Positions 47,074 through 55,418 of a DNA stretch of 64,000 bases are shown piece after piece. Source of the DNA: Aerococcus suis (GTDB taxonomy: Bacteria; Bacillota; Bacilli; Lactobacillales; Aerococcaceae); the NCBI RefSeq assembly GCF_900176325.1, contig NZ_FWXK01000007.1, positions 19,846 through 83,845 on the forward strand, written 5' to 3'. The notes beneath the pieces were generated by a model, which saw only the letters and a list, made by a program, of their open reading frames with translations, searched no databases and was not told the DNA's origin. The translations under genes and the position numbers were made by a program. Numbering within the stretch: the stretch's first letter is position 1; every line of letters begins with the position of its first letter.

Positions 47074-47592
47074 TTATTTGTCTAGTACATCAACAATGGC
47101 TTTGTTGAAGGCAGGTAAATCATCTGGTGTACGGCTAGAAACGATACGTCCTGGTTCGTCAATAACGACTTCTTCATCGAAGAAGTTACCACCAGCGTTA
47201 ATAACGTCTTGAGCAACTTGTTTAACGGCTGTCATGTTACGTCCGCTTAAGATTCCTGCATTCACCATTAATTGTGGACCGTGGCAAATTGTGAAAATCC
47301 ATTTACGATGAGATGCGAAGTGACGAACGAAGTCTAACATATCATCATCTTTACGTAATTTGTCAGGAGAGTAACCTCCAGGGATTAATAGCGCATCGTA
47401 GTCAGCTGGGTTTTCATTCGCAACGGCGTTTTCAATAGTTACTTCTGTACCATCTGCTTTACCAGTTGCTTTTTCGCCTGCTTCTAATCCAATAGTCACA
47501 ACTTCATGTCCAGCATCTTCTAATGCTTTTTTAGGTTCAGTATATTCAGAGTCTTCAAATAAGTCGGTTAAAACTGCTGCAATTTTTAACAT
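47074..47592 (-). CDS. DJ-1/PfpI family protein (type 1 glutamine amidotransferase-like)
   Basis: A 172-residue PfpI-like protein. The catalytic-type motif is FTICHGPQLMV with Cys103-His104, and Glu14 lies in the LFEDSEYTEP segment; GIVSSR-like RIVSSRTPDDLPAF is near the end. Family members act as glyoxalase/chaperone/protease-type stress proteins. ATG 47592 follows TTAAGGAGGCTAATT; the upstream extension is spurious. Together with yaaA and the VIT transporter it suggests a stress-related stretch. Confidence 0.88.
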   Translation of the reverse strand: MLKIAAVLTDLFEDSEYTEPKKALEDAGHEVVTIGLEAGEKATGKADGTEVTIENAVANENPADYDALLIPGGYSPDKLRKDDDMLDFVRHFASHRKWIFTICHGPQLMVNAGILSGRNMTAVKQVAQDVINAGGNFFDEEVVIDEPGRIVSSRTPDDLPAFNKAIVDVLDK

Positions 47593-47680
47593 AATTAGCC
47601 TCCTTAAAGCTTTGTTACTTTCATCATAACGAATGATAAGAGTTAACGCAAAGAATTCGATTGGCATCAAAAGATAAAAA

Positions 47681-47710
47681 AACGTGTTGCGAGCAAGCAA
47701 CACGTTTTTT
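47681..47710. terminator. Terminator after the VIT gene (bidirectional)
   Basis: AACGTGTTGC (47681-47690) / GCAACACGTT (47697-47706) with A run left and T run right. Confidence 0.85.
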
Positions 47711-47714
47711 AACG

Positions 47715-47785
47715 ATCTTTCTTTTGGGAGGAGAAAGATGTATGAAGAAAAGTTTTATTTGGTATGGTTGTATAATAAAGGTTAA
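47715..47785 (+). repeat. Micro-ORF cassette, copy 1
   Basis: ATCTTTC (47715-47721) can pair with GAAAGAT (47733-47739), placing the SD GGGAGGAG in the loop and the first ATG (47738) in the stem. Two start codons in different frames follow (47738: MYEEKFYLVWLYNKG; 47742: MKKSFIWYG..., 46 codons to 47882, overlapping the VIT 3' end). About 50 bases are nearly identical to copy 2 at 48776. No product is recognised. Confidence 0.55.
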
Positions 47786-47838
47786 ATGTGAAGAAATTAT
47801 GAAGATTATGGGTGAAAATAATGATTTCCCCAAAAATT

Positions 47839-48513
47839 TTAGACACCACCTAATACGACACCGATTCCATAAGCTGCCATAGCTGCTAATCCTCCGACAA
47901 TTAACATTTCTAAACCTGATTTGAACCAATTGCCTTTTGTGACAACTGTTTTAACGGCACCAAGAATAAACAGCGTTGTGAACGTTAAAATATTTGATGT
48001 GATAAATGAAATCGGAATTAAATCATGATTGAAATAAGCAAAAATGAAGATAAGTAATGGGAATAAGCCAAAAATAACAAAAGAGATAAATGTAATAATC
48101 GCATTAATAATTGGGTTAGATTCTTCTTCGTCATCGTTTATTAATAAGTTATCTCTCGTTTCTGCATCATAGTGACTTAATGTTTCCGCAAAATGATGGG
48201 CGTCGATGGCGCTTAAACCTTTTTCTTCTAACATTTGAGCAGACTGGTCTTCATTATATTCCGTTTCAATTTCTTGTTTATGATGTTCTGCATATTCTTT
48301 TTCTGATTTACTTGAAACATAATCTCCAACAGCCATTGAAATCCCATCACCGAGTAGATTGGCGAATCCTAAAATAATAATGACTCGCATATCGAGAGCG
48401 CCACCAGTAGCCCCCGCAACGACTGCAAAAGTTGTAATGGTGCCATCCAAACCACCATAGACTAAACTTTTAATCCCTTCACCTTTATTAAATGTCTGTT
48501 TTCTGATTTTCAT
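47839..48513 (-). CDS. VIT-family (VIT1/CCC1) metal transporter
   Basis: A 224-residue membrane protein of the family exporting or storing iron/manganese. The N-terminal segment KSLVYGGLDGTITTFAVVAG and NLLGDGISMAVGDYVSSKSE are signature elements. A cytoplasmic region with many Glu/His/Asp (AEHHKQEIETEYNEDQ) could bind metal, and three helices follow at the C-terminus. GAGGAGGGATTCTG precedes the ATG. It is preceded by a strong promoter and a 160-nt structured leader ending in a terminator (48542-48708), suggesting metal-dependent control. Metal specificity is not resolved. Confidence 0.88.
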   Translation of the reverse strand: MKIRKQTFNKGEGIKSLVYGGLDGTITTFAVVAGATGGALDMRVIIILGFANLLGDGISMAVGDYVSSKSEKEYAEHHKQEIETEYNEDQSAQMLEEKGLSAIDAHHFAETLSHYDAETRDNLLINDDEEESNPIINAIITFISFVIFGLFPLLIFIFAYFNHDLIPISFITSNILTFTTLFILGAVKTVVTKGNWFKSGLEMLIVGGLAAMAAYGIGVVLGGV

Positions 48514-48541
48514 CAGAATCCCTCCTCTATTATTTTAAAAG

Positions 48542-48672
48542 AAGACGCATCCGTGGACAGAATCGAAACTGTCTCACAGATACGTCTTATTATCGACATC
48601 TGCTGCCAAGCTTTTCACGGCTTGACCGGGCAACCTAATAATCGGTTACTTGCTCATAAGGTATTGATTTGA
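48542..48672 (-). promoter_or_regulatory. Structured leader RNA of the VIT gene, with terminator (candidate riboswitch)
   Basis: On the minus strand the leader has hairpins AACC..GGTT (48632-48647) and CAAG..CTTG (48607-48624, extendable by TGCC/GGCA), then a long imperfect stem AAGACGTATCTGTGAGACAG with CTGTCCACGGATGCGTCTT (48542-48588), then a modest T run just before the SD. Promoter, folded domain and terminator are the layout of a transcription-control riboswitch. It did not match the Mn2+ (yybP-ykoY), NiCo, fluoride or M-box consensus elements I could recall. With it the 412-base gap 48514-48925 is explained by this leader, its promoter, a terminator and cassette copy 2. Confidence 0.55.
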
Positions 48673-48679
48673 TACTTCT

Positions 48680-48708
48680 ATTATACGAAAGCCTTTACAT
48701 CTTGTCAA
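48680..48708 (-). promoter_or_regulatory. Promoter of the VIT leader
   Basis: Consensus TTGACA (48703-48708), 17 bp, TATAAT (48680-48685) on the minus strand. Confidence 0.85.
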
Positions 48709-48741
48709 TAGAATGATTCCAAATAAGCAAAAAAGACAAAC

Positions 48742-48770
48742 AAAAAGCCCTCCATAAGGAAGGCTTTTTG
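48742..48770. terminator. Terminator-like hairpin before cassette copy 2
   Basis: AAAAAGCCCTCC / GGAAGGCTTTTT stem around a short loop. The flanks work in both directions. Confidence 0.7.
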
Positions 48771-48775
48771 TACAT

Positions 48776-48879
48776 ATCTTTCATTTTTGGGAGGAGAAAG
48801 ATGTATGAAGAAAAGTTTTATTTGGTATGGTTATATAGTAGTCACGAGATTTGAAGAAATTATGAATGAAATACTATAA
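48776..48879 (+). repeat. Micro-ORF cassette, copy 2
   Basis: The same arrangement as copy 1: ATCTTTC (48776-48782) and GAAAGAT (48796-48802) flank the SD GGGAGGAG. Frames start at 48801 (MYEEKFYLVWLYSSHEI) and 48805 (MKKSFIWYGYIVVTRFEEIM, 24 codons, stop at 48879). In the second frame the two copies differ mostly by conservative changes and contain no indel. It lies directly upstream of the NUDIX gene. Confidence 0.55.
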
Positions 48880-48925
48880 AATAGTAAAGAAAGTATTTAC
48901 TATTTATAAAAGCAAGGTGTATATA

Positions 48926-49327
48926 ATGAAAAAAATTGATGTTGTAGGAGCTATCCTTATTAAAGATAAAAAAATTTTATGTGCTCAACGTGGTGAAGGG
49001 CATTCTTTAGCAGGTTTATGGGAGTTTCCAGGTGGAAAAATTGAAGAAAATGAAACGCCAAGAGAGGCGTTAATGAGAGAAATCAAAGAAGAATTGCAAA
49101 TTGATGTATGTGTTGAGAAAGAAGCATTCAAATATGCAGAATATATTTATGATTTTGGACAAGTTTGTTTAACGACTTATTGTTGCCAGTTAATGGATGG
49201 GGATGTTCATTTAACTGAACATCAAAATATTAAATGGTTATATTCTAATGAATTGGAACAACTAGATTGGGCTCCAGCTGATATACCAACTGTAGAAAAA
49301 TTGATAAAAATAAAAGATGAGGAATAA
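48926..49327 (+). CDS. NUDIX hydrolase, MutT-like (8-oxo-dGTP diphosphatase type)
   Basis: A 133-residue NUDIX protein with a complete Nudix box at about residues 37-59 (G-x5-E-x7-REIKEEL). The flanking CAQRGEGHSLAGLWEFPGG is typical of MutT/nucleotide pyrophosphohydrolases that clean oxidised dNTPs. ATG 48926 follows AAGGTGTATATA; the in-frame ATG at 48866 has no site. Only three bases separate its stop from the helicase gene, so both are one operon and may work together. Confidence 0.88.
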   Translation: MKKIDVVGAILIKDKKILCAQRGEGHSLAGLWEFPGGKIEENETPREALMREIKEELQIDVCVEKEAFKYAEYIYDFGQVCLTTYCCQLMDGDVHLTEHQNIKWLYSNELEQLDWAPADIPTVEKLIKIKDEE

Positions 49328-49330
49328 GCC

Positions 49331-52186
49331 ATGGACAAATTAGAGACGTCATTACGTAAAGCTTTTATTGATAAAAATAATACGGGAAGTGAATTAGATC
49401 CTCAATTAGTGATTAATCAACCGGATAAGCATGAGTTTTTATTAAATCTTTTACAGGAACAATTGGAACAGTGTCAATCATTTCTTTTTTCGATCGCATT
49501 TATAACACCTGGAGGATTAAATGCGATTAAGACACAATTAGCGGATTTAAATCGTAAAGGTGTAAAAGGACGATTATTAACTTCTGATTATTTAGCTTTT
49601 AACGCGCCAGAGACCTTTCAAGAATTATTGAAAATTCCTAATTTAGATGTTCGAATATCTCCCAAATCCGGTTTTCATGCTAAAGGTTATTTATTTTATC
49701 ACGAAAATTATAAATCTTTTATTATAGGTAGCTCTAATCTTACAATGACGGCATTAAAAACAAACTATGAGTGGAATGTATTTCTAACGTCGTATGACCA
49801 CGGAGAAATTCTGCACCAGTTAACAGAACATATTGAAATGGAATGGCAATTAAGTACACTATTAACTAAAGAATGGATTATTCAATATGCGGAAAATTAT
49901 CAACCAATTACTAGGGAAAATTTAGCTTTAGTTGCGGAAAAATCAAGTGATTCTAAAACTATTCAACCGAATAAAATGCAATCTGCAGCATTGGAACAAC
50001 TAGAACAATTACGAGAGTCTGGAGAACATAGAGGAATGGTCATTTCCGCAACTGGAACAGGGAAAACCTATTTAGCAGCGTTAGATGCCAGACAATGTCA
50101 TCCAGATAGATTATTATTTATTGTTCATCGTGAGCAAATCCTTCATAGTGCGTTAAAGTCTTTTCATCGAGTGATTGGTGGCCCTATTGATAATTACGGT
50201 ATTTTATCAGGGAATAGTAAAGACTATGATAAAAAATATTTATTCGCAACGATTCAAACAATTTCTAAACCAGATGTGTATAAAGTTTTTAATCCTGAGG
50301 CTTTCGATTATATTTTAATTGATGAAGTTCATCGTTCAGGAACTGATTCATATTTGAGAACTATTGACTATTTTCAACCGCAATTTTTATTAGGGATGAC
50401 AGCAACGCCTGAACGAACAGATAATTTTAATATTTATGAATTATTTGATAATAATGTTGCTTACGAAATTCGGCTACAGGATGCGTTAAATGAAGAATTA
50501 TTATGTCCGTTTTATTATTTTGGTGTCACAGATTTTGAAAAAAATGGCGAAACGATTGACGAAACGACACAGTTACAACAATTAGTCAGTCAAGAACGTG
50601 TTGATTTTGTGTTAGAAAAAATTGCTTATTACGAAACATCTGGAGTTAAGACTAAAGGTTTAGTTTTTTGTAGTCGACGCGAAGAATGTTATGAATTAGC
50701 ACGATTATTTAATGAGAGAGGTAAGAAATCTGTGGCTCTTACTGGGCAAACTTCTATGCCTGAACGAGAAGAGCAAGTAAAACGATTAGAGAATGGCGAA
50801 CTAGAATATATATTCACTGTTGATATTTTTAATGAAGGGATTGATATTCCTGCTATTAATCAAGTGATTATGTTACGGAATACACAATCTACTATTGTTT
50901 TTACTCAACAATTAGGTCGTGGCTTAAGAAAGTCACCAAATAAAGAGTTTGTAACGATTATAGATTTTATTGGAAATTATTCGAATAATTATATGATTCC
51001 TATGGCTTTGATGGGTGACTATTCGAACGATTTAGATAATATTCGCCGAGGAACATTAGAAACGCAATATATTTCTGGAATCTCTGCCGTTAATATGGAG
51101 CAAATTGCCAAAAAACGTATTTTTGAAGCGATTGATCAGTTTAAGCCGGATGATATGCGACAACTAAAAGAGAAATATTTACAACTAAAAAATCGCTTAA
51201 ATCGTGTCCCACTACTAGCGGATTTTAAAGCAACAGGAACGTTAGATCCAGAATTATTAGCATCTAAAAATAATAAAGGTTACTATTTCTTTTTACAGAA
51301 AATGGAGAAAGATATTCCGGTGATTTCTAAAAAGGCAGAAACTTTACTCAAGTTTATGCATTTAGAGCTTATTGGTGGGAAACGGTTAAATGAAGTTGTT
51401 CTACTAGAAAGATTATTAAGCCAAAAAGAGATATCTTTAAAAGAAATAGTTAATCTATTTAATAAAAATGGTCTCAGAGCTGATGATGAAACGGTTCATT
51501 CAACGTTGCAAGTATTGTCATTGACTTATTACGTCTCAGCTAGTGCTAAAAGATATGCTGGATGCCCATTAATTACAATAACTGATAACGGTATTTCATT
51601 ATCAAATGAATTAGTAAAAGCATTAGAAGAGCCAATGTTTTATGATTTATTTATGGATAGCATTGAAACGGCTAAATTGAATGGCAAAGATTATGATCAA
51701 ACTCATATGTTTACGATGTATGAAAAATATACGCGAGACGATGCGTTACAGCTCGCCAATTTTAAAGAACAAGTTCCTGGAGTAAATATTGGAGGATATA
51801 AATTAGACAAAGAGCGACATCTATTTCTTATTTTTGTTACCTTGGATAAGGGAGACGATTTTCAAGGTGCTCAAGTAAAATATGGGGACGAATTACTCAG
51901 TCAACAAGCAATGCACTGGTATTCAAAAGCCCCTCGTAATTTACAGTCGCCAGAAATCAAAATTTTAAAACATGAGGATAATTGGAACATCTTAATGTTT
52001 GTACAAAAAAGAGCTCTCGAACAAGATAAGAAATTTTATTATTTAGGTCGTGTGCAACCACAGCGTGAAACGATTACGCAGACAACCGTCATTAATAATC
52101 AAGGGAAAGGAACGTCAGTTGTTCATATGCAACTTGATTTTGAACAAACATTGCCGCTAAGTTTGTATAAGTATTTAAAAAATTAA
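49331..52186 (+). CDS. PLD-domain/SF2 helicase with DUF3427-type C-terminus
   Basis: A 951-residue multidomain protein. Residues 1-~180: phospholipase-D-like nuclease domain with one HxK motif (His116, Lys118; GSSN 133-136). Residues ~210-560: SF2 helicase with Walker A ATGTGKT (240-246), DEVH box (331-334), TATP (357-360) and motif VI QQLGRGLR (526-533). Residues ~600-951: helical and DUF3427-like C-terminal region. The combination of nuclease-like and helicase domains suggests DNA processing, as in repair or phage-defence systems. It is cotranscribed with the NUDIX gene. Function is inferred, no catalytic residue is missing. GAGGAATAAGCC precedes the ATG. Confidence 0.85.
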   Translation: MDKLETSLRKAFIDKNNTGSELDPQLVINQPDKHEFLLNLLQEQLEQCQSFLFSIAFITPGGLNAIKTQLADLNRKGVKGRLLTSDYLAFNAPETFQELLKIPNLDVRISPKSGFHAKGYLFYHENYKSFIIGSSNLTMTALKTNYEWNVFLTSYDHGEILHQLTEHIEMEWQLSTLLTKEWIIQYAENYQPITRENLALVAEKSSDSKTIQPNKMQSAALEQLEQLRESGEHRGMVISATGTGKTYLAALDARQCHPDRLLFIVHREQILHSALKSFHRVIGGPIDNYGILSGNSKDYDKKYLFATIQTISKPDVYKVFNPEAFDYILIDEVHRSGTDSYLRTIDYFQPQFLLGMTATPERTDNFNIYELFDNNVAYEIRLQDALNEELLCPFYYFGVTDFEKNGETIDETTQLQQLVSQERVDFVLEKIAYYETSGVKTKGLVFCSRREECYELARLFNERGKKSVALTGQTSMPEREEQVKRLENGELEYIFTVDIFNEGIDIPAINQVIMLRNTQSTIVFTQQLGRGLRKSPNKEFVTIIDFIGNYSNNYMIPMALMGDYSNDLDNIRRGTLETQYISGISAVNMEQIAKKRIFEAIDQFKPDDMRQLKEKYLQLKNRLNRVPLLADFKATGTLDPELLASKNNKGYYFFLQKMEKDIPVISKKAETLLKFMHLELIGGKRLNEVVLLERLLSQKEISLKEIVNLFNKNGLRADDETVHSTLQVLSLTYYVSASAKRYAGCPLITITDNGISLSNELVKALEEPMFYDLFMDSIETAKLNGKDYDQTHMFTMYEKYTRDDALQLANFKEQVPGVNIGGYKLDKERHLFLIFVTLDKGDDFQGAQVKYGDELLSQQAMHWYSKAPRNLQSPEIKILKHEDNWNILMFVQKRALEQDKKFYYLGRVQPQRETITQTTVINNQGKGTSVVHMQLDFEQTLPLSLYKYLKN

Positions 52187-52267
52187 TCTTTCATCATTTT
52201 ACACCAATTTCTTATCGTTTCCAGAAGCATAATAAGTGATTTTTTGATACAATAATGATGTGAGTTT

Positions 52268-52382
52268 AATAACAGCGAAAAGTAGGAACGCCCTACTTAA
52301 TGAATGCAAGGGCTGTGACTGATGTTATAGTCCTTTTCATTTCGAAAAAATAGGAAAAAACATGTTAAAAGTCTTTAGCATG
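52268..52382 (+). promoter_or_regulatory. Folded leader region upstream of parA
   Basis: Hairpin AAGTAGG/CCTACTT (52280-52298) nested in outer short stems (TAACAGC 52270-52276 with GCT at 52312-52314 and GTTA at 52324-52327). A second hairpin CATGTTAAA/TTTAGCATG (52361-52382) lies just before the SD AGGAGG of parA. A TACAAT -10-like hexamer lies near 52250. No known leader class recognised. Confidence 0.45.
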
Positions 52383-52398
52383 CTCTAGGAGGTTTAAG

Positions 52399-53175
52399 AT
52401 GGGTAAGATTGTTGCGGTAGCTAACCAAAAAGGTGGCGTGGGTAAAACAACCACGACCGTTAATTTGGCAGCAGCTTTAGCGTACAATGATCAAAAAGTA
52501 TTGCTAATTGATAGCGATGCGCAAGGGAATGCCACTAGTGGACTAGGCATCCCTAAAGCTGAAGTACAAGCGGATATTTATGATGTGCTGATTAATGAAG
52601 TGGCGATTGAGGAATCTATCGTTCCAACGTCACGAGAAAACTTAATGGCTGTCCCAGCGACGATTCAGCTAGCCGGTGCCGAAGTGGAATTAACGAATCT
52701 AACGCATCGTGAATCACGGATGAAAAAAGCATTACAGCCAATTGTTGATGATTACGATTATATTTTCATTGATTGTCCACCATCTCTAGGACACTTAACG
52801 ATTAATGCCTTTACAGCAGCGGATTCCGTATTAATTCCCGTTCAAAGTGAATACTATGCGTTGGAAGGATTAAGTCAATTACTGAATACCATTCAATTAG
52901 TGCAAAAACACTTTAACCGTCAGTTGAAAATTGAAGGTGTCTTGATGACGATGTTCGATTCACGGACGAACTTAGGGAACGAAGTCGTTGCAGAAGTCCA
53001 AAAATACTTTGGTGAAAAAGTGTATGATAGCTTGATTCCACGGAATGTTCGGTTGTCAGAAGCGCCAAGTTATGGACAATCAATTATTGATTATGATATT
53101 AAGTCACGCGGGGCGAAAGTCTATTTGGAACTGGCAAAGGAAGTGTTAGGAAATGACGAAGGCGAAGAAGAATAG
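52399..53175 (+). CDS. parA: Chromosome partitioning ATPase ParA (Soj)
   Basis: A 258-residue deviant Walker ATPase. The motif KGGVGKTT is at 11-18, with DSDAQGNATSGLG and FIDCPPSLGHLTINAF following. It works with ParB and parS to segregate and organise the origin region and regulates DnaA in Bacillus. TAGGAGGTTTAAG precedes the ATG. It overlaps parB by 23 bases. It lies about 25-27 kb from the parS cluster, rather than beside it. Confidence 0.96.
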   Translation: MGKIVAVANQKGGVGKTTTTVNLAAALAYNDQKVLLIDSDAQGNATSGLGIPKAEVQADIYDVLINEVAIEESIVPTSRENLMAVPATIQLAGAEVELTNLTHRESRMKKALQPIVDDYDYIFIDCPPSLGHLTINAFTAADSVLIPVQSEYYALEGLSQLLNTIQLVQKHFNRQLKIEGVLMTMFDSRTNLGNEVVAEVQKYFGEKVYDSLIPRNVRLSEAPSYGQSIIDYDIKSRGAKVYLELAKEVLGNDEGEEE

Positions 53176-54073
53176 AGGCTTAGGTCGCGGAATTGATGCT
53201 TTGTTTGCGCCCAGTGAGGATATCTTTGAAGAAACGAAGGAAGTCGTTTCTGATGATCAAGCAACCATTGATGACAATCGAGTTCAAGAAGTGGCGTTAG
53301 ATAAGATTCGCCCGAATCCTTATCAACCACGAACACATTTTGATGATGAAGCATTGGAAGAATTGGCGGCTTCTATTCGAGAACAAGGAGTCTTTCAACC
53401 GGTTATTCTCCGTGAATCTGCCATCAAAGGGTATGAAATTATTGCTGGCGAACGTCGCTTTAGAGCAGCAAAACGTGCTGGTTTAGAAACCATTCCCGCC
53501 ATTGTTCGCGACATGTCAGATGATGCGATGGTCGAAGTGGCGATTATTGAAAATCTTCAACGAGAAGATTTATCGCCTTTAGAAGAAGCCACAGCGTACA
53601 AAAATATGATGGAACAGCTACATCTAACCCAAGATGAAGTGAGTCAACGATTAGGTAAAAGCCGGACGCATGTTGCTAATCATATTCGATTACTTGGTTT
53701 GAATGATGATGTCAAAGAACTCGTGCAAACGGGCGCGTTATCTATGGGACAAGCGCGGACTTTATTAGGATTAAAAAATAAAAAAGATCAATCACGGTTA
53801 GCGAAAAAAGTCGTTAATGAAGGAATGACGGTTCGTCACTTAGAGAAATTGATCCAAACATTAAATGAGCCCGTGCAAAAAGTGACGAAAACACCGAAAC
53901 AACCGCCTAAACCTGCCTATATTCGTGAGAGTGAAGATAAGTTAATGGATCGATTTGGCACATCTGTTAAAATTAAAAACCAAGGTAAAAAAGGAAAAAT
54001 TGAAATTGAGTATTTATCTGAAAATGATTTGACTCGAATTCTAGATATTTTAAATATTCGTTTGGATGATTAA
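53153..54073 (+). CDS. parB: Chromosome partitioning protein ParB (Spo0J)
   Basis: A 306-residue parS-binding CTPase clamp. Conserved N-terminal [10 protein letters not shown], the [16 protein letters not shown] segment, CTP motif GERRFR at 99-104, the [15 protein letters not shown] motif and an HTH ([19 protein letters not shown]). C-terminal dimerisation domain ends in a short acidic tail. The start ATG is within parA. Its binding sites are the five parS at 25700-27182. No Noc paralogue was found in the window. Confidence 0.96.
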   Translation: MTKAKKNRGLGRGIDALFAPSEDIFEETKEVVSDDQATIDDNRVQEVALDKIRPNPYQPRTHFDDEALEELAASIREQGVFQPVILRESAIKGYEIIAGERRFRAAKRAGLETIPAIVRDMSDDAMVEVAIIENLQREDLSPLEEATAYKNMMEQLHLTQDEVSQRLGKSRTHVANHIRLLGLNDDVKELVQTGALSMGQARTLLGLKNKKDQSRLAKKVVNEGMTVRHLEKLIQTLNEPVQKVTKTPKQPPKPAYIRESEDKLMDRFGTSVKIKNQGKKGKIEIEYLSENDLTRILDILNIRLDD

Positions 54074-54083
54074 GGAGGACATA

Positions 54084-54290
54084 ATGGCTAAAGATAAAAA
54101 TTATGAACTTCATGATGTCGTAGAAATGAAAAAACCACATCCGTGTGGGAATAACGCGTGGCGTGTCATTCGTATGGGTGCTGATATTCGGATTAAATGC
54201 CAAGGATGCGGCCAATCTGTATTGATGCCACGGCGTGAGTTTGAGAAAAAAATGAATACTCGTTTAGAAAAAGCAAGTGAAACTGAATAA
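54084..54290 (+). CDS. DUF951 family protein
   Basis: A 68-residue protein with the DUF951 pattern [24 protein letters not shown] and a later CxxC ([16 protein letters not shown]), so a small zinc-binding-type protein, possibly RNA-binding. ATG 54084 follows TAAGGAGGACATA. It lies between parB and ychF, its usual place in Firmicutes. Confidence 0.88.
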   Translation: MAKDKNYELHDVVEMKKPHPCGNNAWRVIRMGADIRIKCQGCGQSVLMPRREFEKKMNTRLEKASETE

Positions 54291-54310
54291 AGAAAGAGTG
54301 AAGGATTAAT

Positions 54311-55405
54311 ATGGCATTAACAGCTGGAATTGTCGGATTACCTAACGTTGGGAAATCCACATTATTCAATGCAATTACAAAATCTACCGTTGAAGCAGCA
54401 AACTATCCGTTTGCAACTATCGACCCAAATGTTGGGGTAGTCGAAGTACCTGATGAACGTTTAGATAAATTATCTGACTTGTATCAACCGAAAAAAACGA
54501 TTCCGACAACGTTTGAATTTACAGATATTGCCGGGATTGTAAAAGGTGCTAGTAAAGGTGAAGGACTAGGAAACAAATTCTTAGCGAACATTCGTGAAGT
54601 TGACGCTATTTGTCATGTGGTTCGTTGCTTCAATGATGGGAATATTACTCACGTGAGTGGTAAAATTGACCCAGCTGAAGATATTGAAACGATTAATTTA
54701 GAATTAATTTTAGCGGATTTAGAATCTGTTTCTAAACGTTATGAAAAAGTGACTAAAATGGCTAAATCAAAAGATCATGATGCCGTAGTTGAAGCAGAAG
54801 CAATGAAAAAAGTGAAAGATGCCTTAGAAGCTGGACAATCTGCACGAACTGTGGATTTAACAGAAGAAGAGTATCCATTCATTAAACAAATGTACTTATT
54901 AACGATGAAACCTGTTTTATATGTGGCAAATGTTCAAGAAGACGATGCCGCGACAGGTAATGACTATGTGGAATTAGTGCGTGACATTGCAGCTCAAGAC
55001 GATGCTGAAGTTGTCGTTGTTTCCGCTAAGATTGAAGAAGAATTAGCTACGTTGGATGAAGAAGATCGCGATATGTTCTTAGAAGATTTAGGGATGGAAC
55101 AATCTGGTTTAGATGTCTTGATTCAACAAGCTTATACTTTATTAGGATTAGAAACATTCTTTACAGCTGGTGAACCAGAAGTTCGTGCATGGACATTCCG
55201 TAAAGGGATGAGAGCACCACAAGCTGCAGGTGTTATTCACTCTGACTTTGAACGTGGTTTCATTCGTGCAGAGACTGTTAGCTACGATGATTTAATTGAA
55301 TTAGGTAGCACACAAGCAGCCAAAGAGCACGGAAAATATCGGTCTGAAGGGAAAGACTACGTCGTGCAAGATGGCGACGTGATGTTATTCCGCTTTAACG
55401 TGTAA
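54311..55405 (+). CDS. ychF: Redox-regulated ATPase YchF (EngD/OLA1)
   Basis: A 364-residue Obg-superfamily protein. It has the P loop GLPNVGKSTLFNAI, the switch region DIAGIVKGASKGEGLGNKFL, a coiled-coil insertion and the C-terminal TGS domain (RAWTFRKGMRAPQAAGVIHSDFERGFIRAE). YchF prefers ATP and associates with ribosomes. AGAGTGAAGGATTAAT precedes the ATG. Confidence 0.96.
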   Translation: MALTAGIVGLPNVGKSTLFNAITKSTVEAANYPFATIDPNVGVVEVPDERLDKLSDLYQPKKTIPTTFEFTDIAGIVKGASKGEGLGNKFLANIREVDAICHVVRCFNDGNITHVSGKIDPAEDIETINLELILADLESVSKRYEKVTKMAKSKDHDAVVEAEAMKKVKDALEAGQSARTVDLTEEEYPFIKQMYLLTMKPVLYVANVQEDDAATGNDYVELVRDIAAQDDAEVVVVSAKIEEELATLDEEDRDMFLEDLGMEQSGLDVLIQQAYTLLGLETFFTAGEPEVRAWTFRKGMRAPQAAGVIHSDFERGFIRAETVSYDDLIELGSTQAAKEHGKYRSEGKDYVVQDGDVMLFRFNV

Positions 55406-55418
55406 GTGAGGGAGAGTT

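Noticed and set aside
47624..47929. 101-codon leftward ORF across the DJ-1/VIT gap
   Set aside because: It crosses the terminator at 47681-47710 and overlaps the end of the VIT gene out of frame; no SD.
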